From Pseudomonas sp. MYb327 (GTDB lineage: Bacteria; Pseudomonadota; Gammaproteobacteria; Pseudomonadales; Pseudomonadaceae), in NCBI RefSeq assembly GCF_040438925.1, contig NZ_CP159258.1, positions 4,596,501 to 4,660,500 of the forward strand: 64,000 bases of DNA, written 5' to 3'. The notes below the pieces were generated by a model. It made no database searches. It had not been told where the DNA came from and saw nothing but the letters and a program-made list of their open reading frames with translations. The translations under genes and the position numbers were made by a program. Shown in pieces: positions 8,553 through 18,013 of the stretch. The stretch's first letter is position 1. Each line of letters starts with the position of its first letter.

Positions 8553-9437
8553 CAATGGCATTACGGTGACGCTAACTTCCGGGTCATGGTTGCCGCCTCC
8601 CAAAATCACCCCGCGTAACGGCGACACGTCGGAAAAATCCCGCCCCCAGGCCAAAGTGATGTGCTCCAGCGCCGGCTGCACATTGTTGGTCGGATCGAAA
8701 TCAACCCAACCCAGCACCGGGCAATACACCGACACCCAGGCATGGGATGCATCGGCGCCGATCAGTCGTGGCTGACCCGGCGGTGGCTGGGTCAGCAGGT
8801 AGCCACTGATGTAACGCGCCGCCAAACCACGGGAACGCACGCAAGCGAGCATCAGGTGCGCAAAGTCCTGACAGACCCCGCGTCGACGTTCCAGCACCTC
8901 CACCAGCGGTGTCGCGACTTGCGTCGCTTCCGCGTCGAACGTGAACTCGCTGAATATTTTCTCCATCAAGGCCTGGACGCCAAGCAACAGCGGTCGCCCC
9001 GGTGGAAAGCAACTCTCGGAAAATTCCACGAAGTTGCGCTTCAAATGCACATAGGGCGACTCGAAGCGGTATCGGCACGCCTCAAGCAAATCGGGCGAAA
9101 GCGGTTGGCTGCTATAGGTCAGCGCACTGCGGGTGTCTTCCCATGCTGGAGACAAATTGAAATCGGGCACAGGTCGTGGCAGTACTTCAATGGTAAGGCT
9201 GGCGTTGACCAACAACTCATCATGCGGGCGCTCGAACGCCAGCCGGGTCAACGGGTTGCCGAAGACATCCAGTTCATCGCGGCGCGAGGTCGGCTCGGGG
9301 CTGATTTGCAATTGCTGAGCGGAACAGCGCTGCCAGGCGCACGAACGCGGCCACAGGTGCGCCAGTTGCTGGGCCAAAGACACCGGGCTGTCGTAGTGAT
9401 AATGGGTGTCGTGGAAAATCTGGTAACGGGCGCTCAT
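8547..9437 (-). CDS. Transglutaminase-like cysteine protease family protein
   Basis: A 296-aa protein. The N-terminal bacterial transglutaminase-like domain (about residues 5-100) starts with the typical FHDTHYHYDSPV. The catalytic transglutaminase core (about 155-265) has the cysteine in RRGVCQDFAHLM, the histidine in DASHAWVSVYCPV and the aspartate in VDFDPTNN. It lacks a signal peptide and is probably cytoplasmic. The start codon shares one base with the stop of the ATP-grasp gene upstream, so the genes are translationally coupled. This trio is a known conserved neighbourhood predicted to make and cleave amide bonds in a peptide-like product, but the product is not established. Confidence 0.87.
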   Translation of the reverse strand: MSARYQIFHDTHYHYDSPVSLAQQLAHLWPRSCAWQRCSAQQLQISPEPTSRRDELDVFGNPLTRLAFERPHDELLVNASLTIEVLPRPVPDFNLSPAWEDTRSALTYSSQPLSPDLLEACRYRFESPYVHLKRNFVEFSESCFPPGRPLLLGVQALMEKIFSEFTFDAEATQVATPLVEVLERRRGVCQDFAHLMLACVRSRGLAARYISGYLLTQPPPGQPRLIGADASHAWVSVYCPVLGWVDFDPTNNVQPALEHITLAWGRDFSDVSPLRGVILGGGNHDPEVSVTVMPLE

Positions 9438-11923
9438 CAGACGGACACCGTGCGCTGGCTGACATCATCGACATGGGCGAAGTGTCGCAGGGCCAGGCGA
9501 TCCGACACCTGTCCGCTGGCATCGGCGATCTGTTGCAGCAAATCGGCCAGCCCCTCGACGGCAGCACGCACGCTGGCCGCACCAAACAACGGGTTTTCCA
9601 GGCAACCCAGATCGAAACGCGCCAGGCGCTCCACCAACTGCGGCAGGCCTGCTTCGCGAGGTGCACCAAAGTCGTCGCACAGGCGCTTGAGCGAACGGGT
9701 CACCAGCTTCAACTGGAACAGCACCGCGTGCGGGTTCTGTTCATCGAGCAACAACAGGTCTAGCACCGGGATCAATTGCGCCACCGCCAGGTAGCGCGAG
9801 CGATAAGTGATGCTGCTGTTGCCCAGTTCCAGCAGCCATTCCAGCCCTGCCTGATCGAAAGCCCCGGTGCCACGCAGGAACGCCGCCAGACTGCCGCTGA
9901 GAAATTGCAGGCGCTCGATCCGCCGGCCGATCATCAAAAAGCGCCAGCCTTCGTCCCGGGTCATGTCATCCAGGGCAAACCCGGACAGCGCCGCCAGGGA
10001 CATCACCAAGCGGTTGAGGAAATCCAGCAGCTCACCGAAGTCCGGTTCTTCGGTTTCCAGTTCCATGGCTTCGCGCTGCAACTCCACCAGCGCCTGCCAG
10101 TTTTCCCGCGAGAGCTTGCCGCGCACCTGCGACGCCGCCCACTGCAAACGTTGCAGGTTGGAGCGCAGACTGAATGACCAATCATCGCCAAGAATTGCGG
10201 CCAGCAGCCGTTCCGGTAGTTCGCCTTCATCCGGTAATAGCATCAGCCGCTCGCCGAGCTTGACCGCAGCGTCCAGCGCCTGCGGGTCATCGCCGTCGAC
10301 ATATCGCGCCAGCATGATCCGTAACAACCGCGCGCTGTCATCGCACCGTTCGCAGTAACGACCAAACCAGTACAGATTTTCCACCACCCGCGACGGTAGA
10401 TAGGGATCGCGTCGCACCAGATCATGCACACCGATGTTGCGCTGGGCGTTCCATTGTTCGCCGCTCGATGGGCGGTCGCCCAGCACCCAAGTGTCCTTGC
10501 TCGCACCGCCGCGCTGCATCGATACCACTTCGGCATCAGCCTCGGCGGCGACACGGGTCAAGCCACCGGGCAGGACCCGATAACCGTCGCGACTGGCCAC
10601 CGCATACACACGCATGCCGATCGCCCGTGGCTGCAAGTGACCGTCCTCGGCCTGCCAGATCGGCGCTTGGGACAACTGCGCGAGTTCTTGCGCAACATAG
10701 GCGTAAGGGCGCGCCTGCATGCGCTCGGCGAGGGCCTGGCGCTGTTTTTCACTCAGGTCGCGGCCAAATACCGGAGCGAAGCTCTGGGACGGAAATGCGG
10801 GCTTGATCAGCAGTTCCGGCAGTTTTTCCAAAGCTTGGGCCAACACTGGCGCCTCACCGCACCACCACGTAGCAATGGACGGCAGGGTCAATTCCTCGCC
10901 AAACAGGAATTGATTGATCTTCGGCAAGAACCCGAGCAAACCCGGTGACTCCAGCACGCCGCTGCCGAGAGCATTGGCCACCAGCACCCGCCCCTGCCGC
11001 ACGGCTTCGAGCAGACCCGGCACGCCAAGGGCCGAATCGGTGCGCAGTTCCAGCGGATCGCAAAAATCGTCGTCGAGCCTGCGCATGATCGCGTGGACCC
11101 GCCGCAAGCCATTCAGGGTTTTCAAGTAAACCGTGGCATTGCGCACCGTGAGGTCGCCGCCCTCAACCAAGGGATAACCAAGCTGCCGCGCCAGATAAAG
11201 GTGCTCGAAGTAGCTTTCGTTGAAGCGTCCCGGCGTCAGCAACACGATCAGCGGTGCTTCATTGTCGCTCGGTGCCTGGCGGGCCAGGGTCTCCTGAAGC
11301 GTGCGAAAGAATCCGGCCAGGTATTGCACCTTCAAATCCCTGTACAACTCAGGAAAGGCCCGGGACACGATCATGCGGTTTTCCAGTGCATAACCGGCGC
11401 CGGACGGCGCTTGCGTACGGTCCGCCGTCACCCACCAGCGACCATCGGGTGTGCGCGCCAGATCCACGGCATACAGATGCAGAAAGGCCCCGTCAGGCGG
11501 ACTAATGCCCTGACAGGGCCATAGAAAGTTGTTATGACCGAATACCAGTTCGGCGGGCAGCAAGCCTTCGGCGATCAAGCGTTGCGGCCCGTACAGGTCG
11601 GCCAGCACGGCATTGAGCAGTCGAGCGCGCTGGGCGATTCCGGCCGATAACCGAGCCCACTCATCGGCCGCAATTACGTGAGGCAGCAGATCGAGTTCCC
11701 ACGGACGATCGGCACCCTTGGGGTCGGCGTAAACGTTGTAGGTCACGCCGTTTTCCTGAATCTGCCGACTCAGCAGTGCCTGACGCTGCGCCAGTTGCGC
11801 TGGCGTGCTGCGCTGCAATTGGTCGAACAATCGACGCCAGTGCGGACGTACCGTTCCGCTTTCGTCGAGCAGTTCATGATAGGTGCCCGCTGTCAGCGGG
11901 TAGCGGTCTAGCAGGTCAGGCAT
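9437..11923 (-). CDS. Circularly permuted type 2 ATP-grasp protein fused to an alpha-E domain
   Basis: An 828-aa two-domain protein. Residues ~1-480 form the circularly permuted ATP-grasp domain (older DUF404/DUF407), with conserved stretches YNVYADPKG, VFGHNNFLWPC and LLTPGRFNES. Residues ~500-820 form the all-helical alpha-E domain (DUF403), beginning LPSRVVENLYWFGRYCER. ATP-grasp enzymes ligate a carboxylate to an amine through an acyl phosphate. The fusion occurs in some pseudomonads; elsewhere the two domains are separate genes. The start was set at the ATG giving MPDLLDRYPL, because the frame seven codons earlier begins with TTG. It lies between the DUF2126 protein and the small transglutaminase, all on one strand. 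Substrate unknown. Confidence 0.87.
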   Translation of the reverse strand: MPDLLDRYPLTAGTYHELLDESGTVRPHWRRLFDQLQRSTPAQLAQRQALLSRQIQENGVTYNVYADPKGADRPWELDLLPHVIAADEWARLSAGIAQRARLLNAVLADLYGPQRLIAEGLLPAELVFGHNNFLWPCQGISPPDGAFLHLYAVDLARTPDGRWWVTADRTQAPSGAGYALENRMIVSRAFPELYRDLKVQYLAGFFRTLQETLARQAPSDNEAPLIVLLTPGRFNESYFEHLYLARQLGYPLVEGGDLTVRNATVYLKTLNGLRRVHAIMRRLDDDFCDPLELRTDSALGVPGLLEAVRQGRVLVANALGSGVLESPGLLGFLPKINQFLFGEELTLPSIATWWCGEAPVLAQALEKLPELLIKPAFPSQSFAPVFGRDLSEKQRQALAERMQARPYAYVAQELAQLSQAPIWQAEDGHLQPRAIGMRVYAVASRDGYRVLPGGLTRVAAEADAEVVSMQRGGASKDTWVLGDRPSSGEQWNAQRNIGVHDLVRRDPYLPSRVVENLYWFGRYCERCDDSARLLRIMLARYVDGDDPQALDAAVKLGERLMLLPDEGELPERLLAAILGDDWSFSLRSNLQRLQWAASQVRGKLSRENWQALVELQREAMELETEEPDFGELLDFLNRLVMSLAALSGFALDDMTRDEGWRFLMIGRRIERLQFLSGSLAAFLRGTGAFDQAGLEWLLELGNSSITYRSRYLAVAQLIPVLDLLLLDEQNPHAVLFQLKLVTRSLKRLCDDFGAPREAGLPQLVERLARFDLGCLENPLFGAASVRAAVEGLADLLQQIADASGQVSDRLALRHFAHVDDVSQRTVSV

Positions 11924-12011
11924 GGAAAGCTCGGCAGACAGCAAGGAACGGTCAGACTAACGCAGGCTCATGACGCCCGGATATACGAAAAATCCGAGCG
12001 TCGCGTACGGT

Positions 12012-15000
12012 TTAGAAACGTCGTAAATCGAGAGTCATCGGTAGCTCGTCGTTAATTTCCAGAATCGGTATAGGAAATTTCCCAGGCGTGTGTCCGATGC
12101 GGAAGAAACGCGCCATCCGCCGGCTCTCGGCTTCATTGGCGTTCACCGGCAAGCTGTCGTAGTTGCGCCCGCCCGGGTGGGCCACGTGGTACTGGCAACC
12201 GCCCAAGGAGCGGCCCATCCAGGTGTCGAGCAGATCGAACACCAGCGGCGCGTGCACCGGGATGGTCGGTTGCAGGCAATTGGCCGGTTGCCACGCGCGG
12301 AAACGCACACCCGCGACAAACTCGCCAACGCGCCCTGTCGGCTGCAACGGCACCGGGACGCCGTTGCAGGTCAGGAGATAGCGCTGGGGCGCCAGACCGG
12401 TGAGCTTGACCTGCAAGCGCTCCAGCGACGAATCCACATACCGCACCGTGCCACCGACCGCGCCCTCCTCACCCAGCACGTGCCACGGCTCAAGCGCTTG
12501 GCGCAGCTCCAGCGCCACACCACTGACGGCGTAATCACCGACCTTGGGAAAACGGAATTCCAAATGCGCCGCAAACCACTCGGCCCGCACCGGATAACCG
12601 GCGGCGTTGAGATCGACGATGACGTCGGCGAAATCCTGCTCGATAAAGTGCGGCAACAGAAACCGGTCGTGCAATTCCGTGCCCCAGCGCGCCAGTTTCG
12701 GCGGCGCATAAGGCTCGCGCCAGAACCGCGCGACCAGCGCCCGCAGTAATAACTGCTGCGCCAGACTCATGCGCGCATGGGGCGGCATTTCGAAAGCGCG
12801 CAGCTCCAGCAAGCCAAGGCGACCTGTAGCACCGTCCGGCGAATAGAGCTTGTCGATGCAGAATTCGGCGCGGTGCGTGTTGCCGGTAACGTCGATCAGC
12901 AGATTGCGCAGCAACCGGTCGACCAGCCACGGCGCACATTCTTCGCCCGGTGCAGGCATCTGTGCGAAGGCGATTTCCAGTTCATACAAGGCATCGTTAC
13001 GCGCCTCATCCACCCGCGGCGCTTGCGAAGTGGGGCCAATGAACAACCCGGAAAACAGGTAGGACAGCGACGGATGGTTATGCCAGTAACTGATCAGGCT
13101 GCGCAGCAAATCCGGACGACGCAGAAACGGTGAGTCAGTCGGTGTCGCGCCACCCAGTACGAAATGATTACCGCCGCCGGTGCCGGTGTGCCGCCCGTCG
13201 ATCATGAATTTTTCGGTAGTCAGGCGGGTCTGGCGCGCTTCTTCGTAAAGGAACTCAGTGCGCTCGACCAACTCGTCCCACGTCGCGGATGGCTGAACGT
13301 TGACCTCGATCACGCCCGGATCCGGCGTGATGCGGAAGTTGCTCAAACGCGGATCGCTCGGGGGCTCGTAGCCTTCCAGCAGTACCGGGCAACGCAGTTC
13401 TTCGGCAGTGGCTTCGATGGCGGCGACCAGTTCCAGATAGTCCTCGACCCGCTCGAGCGGTGGCATGAACAGGTACAACCGGCCTTCCCGCGCTTCGGCA
13501 CAAAATGCCGTGCGGGTAAGCCAGTCGGCGGACTCGTCTATTTTCGGTGCACGATCTTCTGCAACGGCCGCGACGCCTTGACTCTGAAGTTGCGCCGAAT
13601 CGGGCAGTGCCGGGAAATCCTGATTCGGGTCCTGCGGATGAATGAACGGGTACTCTGCCGCCTTCACCCAAGGCTGCGACCCGAGCGGCAAACGATAGCC
13701 CAGCGGTGAATCCCCTGGCACCAGTCGGCAGTGCTCGTCACGCAGATACCAGCGCCCGCTCTGCCACTGATCGCCCTTGGCGGTGCGTGCCAGCGGCAAG
13801 ACCTGGCCAATCACTTTATCCAGGCCCTGGCTGAAAACTTTGCGCAGACGCGCACGCTCCAGCGGCTCTTCGAGTCGCGAGTCCTCGGCACTGACGTTTT
13901 GCGGCAAAGCGCCTTCGCGCCAGAGGTAATAGAAATTGTCTTCGTAGGCTGGAAATACAAAGCGTGTCGGAATTTTCAGGCGTTCGGCGACACTTGCCAG
14001 GAAACGCCCTGCCAACTCGCCATTGGCGCCGTAGTCTTCCTGCTCGTCGGCGATCAGCGCGGTGTTGTGCCAGATCGGCACGCCGTCACGACGCCAGTAG
14101 CAGTTGAGTGACCAGCGCGGCAGTTGCTCGCCGGGGTACCACTTGCCTTGACCGAAATGCACCAGACCCTTCGGCGCGTAGTGCTGGCGCATGCGCTGGA
14201 ACAGTTCGGCGGACAGTCGACGCTTGTCTGGCCCCAATGCAGCGGTGTTCCACTCGGCACCGTCCGGATCATCGATGGACACGAACGTCGGCTCGCCACC
14301 CATGGTCAGGCGCACATCGCCTTCCAGCAGGTCGGCATCAATCTGCCGGCCCAGTGTCTGAATCGCCAGCCACTGCTCTTCGGTGTAGGGCTTTGTAACC
14401 CGTGGCGCCTCCCAAATCCGCTCCACCGACATTTCGTGGCTGAATTCGCACTCGCACGGTTCCACCAAGCCACTGATTGGTGCCGCAGAGGACGGATCGG
14501 GACTACAAGCCAACGGAATGTGTCCTTCACCGGCAAACAGCCCTGAGGTCGCATCCAGACCGATCCAGCCAGCACCAGGCAAATACACCTCGCACCAGGC
14601 ATGCAGGTCGGTGAAGTCGACTTCGGTACCTGACGGACCGTCGAGGCTTTTCACGTCGGCAGTCAGTTGGATCAGGTAACCGGAGACGAAGCGCGCCGCC
14701 AAACCCAGGTTGCGCAGCAATTGCACCAGCAACCACGCGGAATCGCGGCAGGACCCGGAAGCCTGTTCGAGGGTGTGCTCAGGCGTTTGCACACCTGGCT
14801 CCATGCGGATCAAGTAGCCGATGTCTTCGCTGAGGCGCTGATTGAGGGCGACGAGGAAATCCACGGCCGGTAGCGGCGTGCGGTCGATGCCGTCGAGGTA
14901 GGCCTTGAACTTCGGCGTCAGCGGCAAGGTTTCCAGGTACGGCGCCAGTTCCTTGCGCTCGTCTGCGGCATAGGTGAAAGGAATTTTTTCGGCGTAAGGC

Positions 15001-15287
15001 TCCAGAAAGAAGTCGAACGGATTGAACACCGCCATTTCGGCCAGCAAATCGACTTCGATCCTCAGCTCGTTGGTTTTCTCCGGAAACACCAACCGCGCCA
15101 GGTAATTACCCTGCGGGTCCTGCTGCCAGTTGATGAAGTGTTGCTCGGGCGACACCTTCAGCGCATAGGACAGAATCCGCGTGCGACTGTGAGCGGCCGG
15201 GCGCAGGCGAACGATCTGCGGACCGAGCTCGATTGCGCGGTCGTAGCGGTAATGCGTGACGTGGTGCAATGCGACATGAATCGACAC
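12012..15287 (-). CDS. DUF2126 transglutaminase-family protein
   Basis: A 1091-aa protein with two parts. The N-terminal ~290 residues are a transglutaminase module: catalytic Cys in GSCRDSAWLL, His in DLHAWCEVYLPG, Asp in IGLDATSG. The large C-terminal region (~300-1091) is the conserved domain of unknown function DUF2126, containing GGEPTFVSIDD and HTGTGGGNHFVLGGA motifs. The GTG start at 15287 (VSIHVALHHVTHYRYD) is preceded by CAGGAGG at ideal spacing; the longer frame adds 53 unrelated residues. It is the first gene of the three-gene operon with the ATP-grasp/alpha-E protein (67-88 bases downstream) and the smaller transglutaminase. Family neighbourhood analyses predict a peptide-modifying or peptide-tag pathway. 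Confidence 0.88.
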   Translation of the reverse strand: MSIHVALHHVTHYRYDRAIELGPQIVRLRPAAHSRTRILSYALKVSPEQHFINWQQDPQGNYLARLVFPEKTNELRIEVDLLAEMAVFNPFDFFLEPYAEKIPFTYAADERKELAPYLETLPLTPKFKAYLDGIDRTPLPAVDFLVALNQRLSEDIGYLIRMEPGVQTPEHTLEQASGSCRDSAWLLVQLLRNLGLAARFVSGYLIQLTADVKSLDGPSGTEVDFTDLHAWCEVYLPGAGWIGLDATSGLFAGEGHIPLACSPDPSSAAPISGLVEPCECEFSHEMSVERIWEAPRVTKPYTEEQWLAIQTLGRQIDADLLEGDVRLTMGGEPTFVSIDDPDGAEWNTAALGPDKRRLSAELFQRMRQHYAPKGLVHFGQGKWYPGEQLPRWSLNCYWRRDGVPIWHNTALIADEQEDYGANGELAGRFLASVAERLKIPTRFVFPAYEDNFYYLWREGALPQNVSAEDSRLEEPLERARLRKVFSQGLDKVIGQVLPLARTAKGDQWQSGRWYLRDEHCRLVPGDSPLGYRLPLGSQPWVKAAEYPFIHPQDPNQDFPALPDSAQLQSQGVAAVAEDRAPKIDESADWLTRTAFCAEAREGRLYLFMPPLERVEDYLELVAAIEATAEELRCPVLLEGYEPPSDPRLSNFRITPDPGVIEVNVQPSATWDELVERTEFLYEEARQTRLTTEKFMIDGRHTGTGGGNHFVLGGATPTDSPFLRRPDLLRSLISYWHNHPSLSYLFSGLFIGPTSQAPRVDEARNDALYELEIAFAQMPAPGEECAPWLVDRLLRNLLIDVTGNTHRAEFCIDKLYSPDGATGRLGLLELRAFEMPPHARMSLAQQLLLRALVARFWREPYAPPKLARWGTELHDRFLLPHFIEQDFADVIVDLNAAGYPVRAEWFAAHLEFRFPKVGDYAVSGVALELRQALEPWHVLGEEGAVGGTVRYVDSSLERLQVKLTGLAPQRYLLTCNGVPVPLQPTGRVGEFVAGVRFRAWQPANCLQPTIPVHAPLVFDLLDTWMGRSLGGCQYHVAHPGGRNYDSLPVNANEAESRRMARFFRIGHTPGKFPIPILEINDELPMTLDLRRF

Positions 15288-15473
15288 GGCGTGCCTCCTG
15301 CGAGCCCTAAGCGTATTCGAAAGCGCGCAAGACTTATGCCATCCAGCAGCGCTGGCGCTTTCTCCGGTTACTGGAGGCAGTACAGCACCAAAATCGGGCG
15401 ACGCGGGAAATTGGTTTGCATCGATTGCACGTAAATGTGGCGCCACACATGAAACTCGCCGCCCCTGAAATGC

Positions 15474-15507
15474 AAAACGCCAACCCGAAGGTTGGCGTTT
15501 TGTTCAG
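15474..15507 (-). terminator. Rho-independent terminator of the ygiQ gene
   Basis: CAAAACGCCAACC-CGAA-GGTTGGCGTTTTG is a near-perfect hairpin. Its T-run lies on either side because the arms start with A4/T4. It begins 13 bases after the stop of the radical SAM gene on the minus strand and separates it from the transglutaminase operon. Confidence 0.85.
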
Positions 15508-15519
15508 CCCCAGCGTGGC

Positions 15520-17823
15520 CTAGCGCGGCACGACCGGCTTGCGGGTCGGTTTCGGACCTTTGCCCTTGGCCGCGTCCTTGCGCTCCTTGGCCGCCTGCTG
15601 ATTGCGGGCAAACGCCGCAGCCTTGGCCTGTTCGCGCTTGTCCCACGGGTTGCCGCCATCGCTGGCGCGGGGTGGCAGGCCGGTGTGCTGGGTCAGGATC
15701 TTGGTGGTCTTTTCCCCAGCAACCTTGTGGCTGCCGGCCGGCGTCGAGTTTTTGCGACGGGCACTCTGGTAGCTGTCGGTGGACGGCTGGTGCAGCGGGA
15801 TCAACTGGTTCTTGCCCGGCCCGATCAGGTCGGCGCGGCCCATGCGGGTCAACGCTTCACGCAGCATCGGCCAGCCTTTCGGGTCGTGATAACGCAAGAA
15901 TGCTTTGTGCAGACGGCGCTGCTCTTCGCTCTTGACGATGGTAACCGCGTCAGACTTGTAAGTGACCTTGCGCAGCGGGTTCTTGCCCGAGTGGTACATC
16001 GCGGTGGCAGTGGCCATCGGCGACGGGTAGAACGCCTGCACCTGGTCGGCACGGAAACCGTTGCCCTTGAGCCACAGCGCCAGGTTCATCATGTCTTCGT
16101 CGGTGGTGCCCGGGTGGGCGGCGATGAAGTATGGAATCAGGTACTGCTCTTTGCCCGCTTCCTTGGAGTACTTCTCGAACATGCGCTTGAATTTGTCATA
16201 GCTGCCAATGCCCGGTTTCATCATCTGGTTGAGCGGACCTTCCTCGGTGTGTTCCGGGGCGATCTTCAGGTAACCACCAACGTGGTGGGTCACCAGCTCT
16301 TTCACGTATTCCGGCGACTCGACCGCGAGGTCGTAGCGCAGTCCGGAAGCAATCAGGATCTTCTTCACACCCGGCAATTCACGGGCACTGCGATACAACT
16401 GGATCAGCGCCGAATGGTCGGTGTTCAGGTTCGGGCAGATGCCAGGGAACACGCACGATGGTTTGCGGCACGCGGATTCAATTTCCGGGCTCTTGCATGC
16501 GATGCGGTACATGTTCGCGGTCGGACCGCCGAGGTCGGAGATCACGCCGGTAAAACCCGGGACCTTGTCACGAATCTCTTCGATTTCGCGAATGATCGAC
16601 TCATGGGAACGGTTTTGGATGATCCGGCCTTCGTGCTCGGTGATCGAGCAGAACGTGCAGCCGCCGAAGCAGCCACGCATGATGTTCACCGAGAAACGAA
16701 TCATGTCGTAGGCCGGGATTTTCTCCTTGCCGTACGCCGGGTGAGGAATGCGCGCGTAGGGCATGCCGAACACGTAGTCCATTTCTTCAGTGGTCATCGG
16801 AATCGGCGGCGGGTTGAACCAGACATCGACTTCGCCATGCTTCTGAACCAAGGCGCGAGCGTTGCCCGGGTTGGTTTCCAGGTGAAGCACGCGGTTGGCG
16901 TGGGCGTAGAGAACGGCGTCGCCACGGACTTTTTCCACCGACGGCAGACGGATCACGGTCTTGTCGCGGGTCATCTTCGGACTGGCCAGGATCTGCACGA
17001 CTTTGGCTTCCTGCGGATCCTCAACCGGGCCTTTCTCCTGCTCGATGGCGCAGGCCTGGGTGTCCTGGGTGTTCACGTACGGGTTGATGATCTTGTCGAT
17101 CTTGCCCGGACGGTCGATGCGCGTGGAGTCGACTTCGTACCAGTCTTTCGGCGTATCGCGACGAATGAACGCGGTGCCGCGCACGTCGGTGATGTCTTCG
17201 ATTTTGTGACCGTAGGACAAGCGCTGGGCGACTTCGACGATCGCACGCTCGGCGTTGCCGTAGAGCAGGATGTCGGCGCAGGCGTCGATCAGGATCGAGT
17301 TGCGAACGCGGTCCTGCCAGTAATCGTAGTGAGCAATGCGGCGCAGCGACGCTTCGATGCCGCCGAGTACGATCGGCACGTTTTTGTACGCTTCCTTGCA
17401 GCGCTGGCTGTACACCAGGCTCGCGCGGTCCGGGCGTTTGCCCGCCAGGCCACCCGGAGTGTAGGCGTCGTCGGAACGGATTTTCTTGTCGGCGGTGTAG
17501 CGGTTGATCATCGAGTCCATGTTGCCGGCCGCGACGCCGAAGAACAGGTTCGGCTCGCCGAGCTTCATGAAGTCGTCTTTGGACTGCCAGTTCGGCTGGG
17601 CAATGATCCCGACGCGGAAGCCCTGGGACTCCAGCAGCCGGCCGATGATTGCCATGCCGAACGACGGGTGATCGACGTAGGCATCACCGGTGACGATGAT
17701 GATGTCGCAGGAATCCCAGCCAAGCTGATCCATCTCCTCCCTGCTCATCGGCAGGAATGGCGCTGGCCCGAAACATTCGGCCCAGTACTTGGGATAGTCA
17801 AATAACGGCTTGGCTGCTTGCAT
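15520..17823 (-). CDS. ygiQ: YgiQ-family radical SAM protein
   Basis: A 767-aa cytoplasmic protein of the UPF0313/YgiQ family. Residues 1-340 contain a B12-binding-like N-terminal region ([28 protein letters not shown]). The radical SAM core begins near residue 371 with the cluster-binding motif [16 protein letters not shown], whose CxxxCxxC cysteines bind a [4Fe-4S] cluster. A further cysteine-containing stretch [11 protein letters not shown] follows. The last ~90 residues are basic and low-complexity ([18 protein letters not shown]) and may bind RNA. The reaction is not known to me. It is a single-gene unit: its own terminator follows, and dnaB upstream is separated by a REP region. Confidence 0.92.
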   Translation of the reverse strand: MQAAKPLFDYPKYWAECFGPAPFLPMSREEMDQLGWDSCDIIIVTGDAYVDHPSFGMAIIGRLLESQGFRVGIIAQPNWQSKDDFMKLGEPNLFFGVAAGNMDSMINRYTADKKIRSDDAYTPGGLAGKRPDRASLVYSQRCKEAYKNVPIVLGGIEASLRRIAHYDYWQDRVRNSILIDACADILLYGNAERAIVEVAQRLSYGHKIEDITDVRGTAFIRRDTPKDWYEVDSTRIDRPGKIDKIINPYVNTQDTQACAIEQEKGPVEDPQEAKVVQILASPKMTRDKTVIRLPSVEKVRGDAVLYAHANRVLHLETNPGNARALVQKHGEVDVWFNPPPIPMTTEEMDYVFGMPYARIPHPAYGKEKIPAYDMIRFSVNIMRGCFGGCTFCSITEHEGRIIQNRSHESIIREIEEIRDKVPGFTGVISDLGGPTANMYRIACKSPEIESACRKPSCVFPGICPNLNTDHSALIQLYRSARELPGVKKILIASGLRYDLAVESPEYVKELVTHHVGGYLKIAPEHTEEGPLNQMMKPGIGSYDKFKRMFEKYSKEAGKEQYLIPYFIAAHPGTTDEDMMNLALWLKGNGFRADQVQAFYPSPMATATAMYHSGKNPLRKVTYKSDAVTIVKSEEQRRLHKAFLRYHDPKGWPMLREALTRMGRADLIGPGKNQLIPLHQPSTDSYQSARRKNSTPAGSHKVAGEKTTKILTQHTGLPPRASDGGNPWDKREQAKAAAFARNQQAAKERKDAAKGKGPKPTRKPVVPR

Positions 17824-17923
17824 GTCGATAACCGGTGTTGGCTTTCATTGAATTTCGCGGGCGCGGAATATAGCACAAATTTTGACCAATTCCGACGGCT
17901 GTGGTCGGAAATTGCGTCGCCCC

Positions 17924-17989
17924 TATCGCGAGCAAGCTTGCTCCTACAGGTACGACGCAACCCGTGTAGGAACTGGCGTGCCGGCGATG
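17924..17989. repeat. Degenerate REP pair upstream of ygiQ
   Basis: TATCGCGAGCAAGCTTGCTC at 17924 is followed by an inverted, partly diverged arm TGTAGGAACTGGCGTGCCGG at 17965. The two arms belong to slightly different REP variants, so the doublet is decayed or mixed. It lies between dnaB and ygiQ. Confidence 0.75.
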
Positions 17990-18013
17990 GGGCCTTTCAG
18001 GACGCCAAATACC

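Noticed and set aside
15685..17805. 706-codon open frame on the plus strand opposite ygiQ
   Set aside because: Antisense frame kept open by GC-rich codon bias; composition rich in His/Val/Arg/Gly runs and no known family. The minus strand encodes an unmistakable radical SAM protein.
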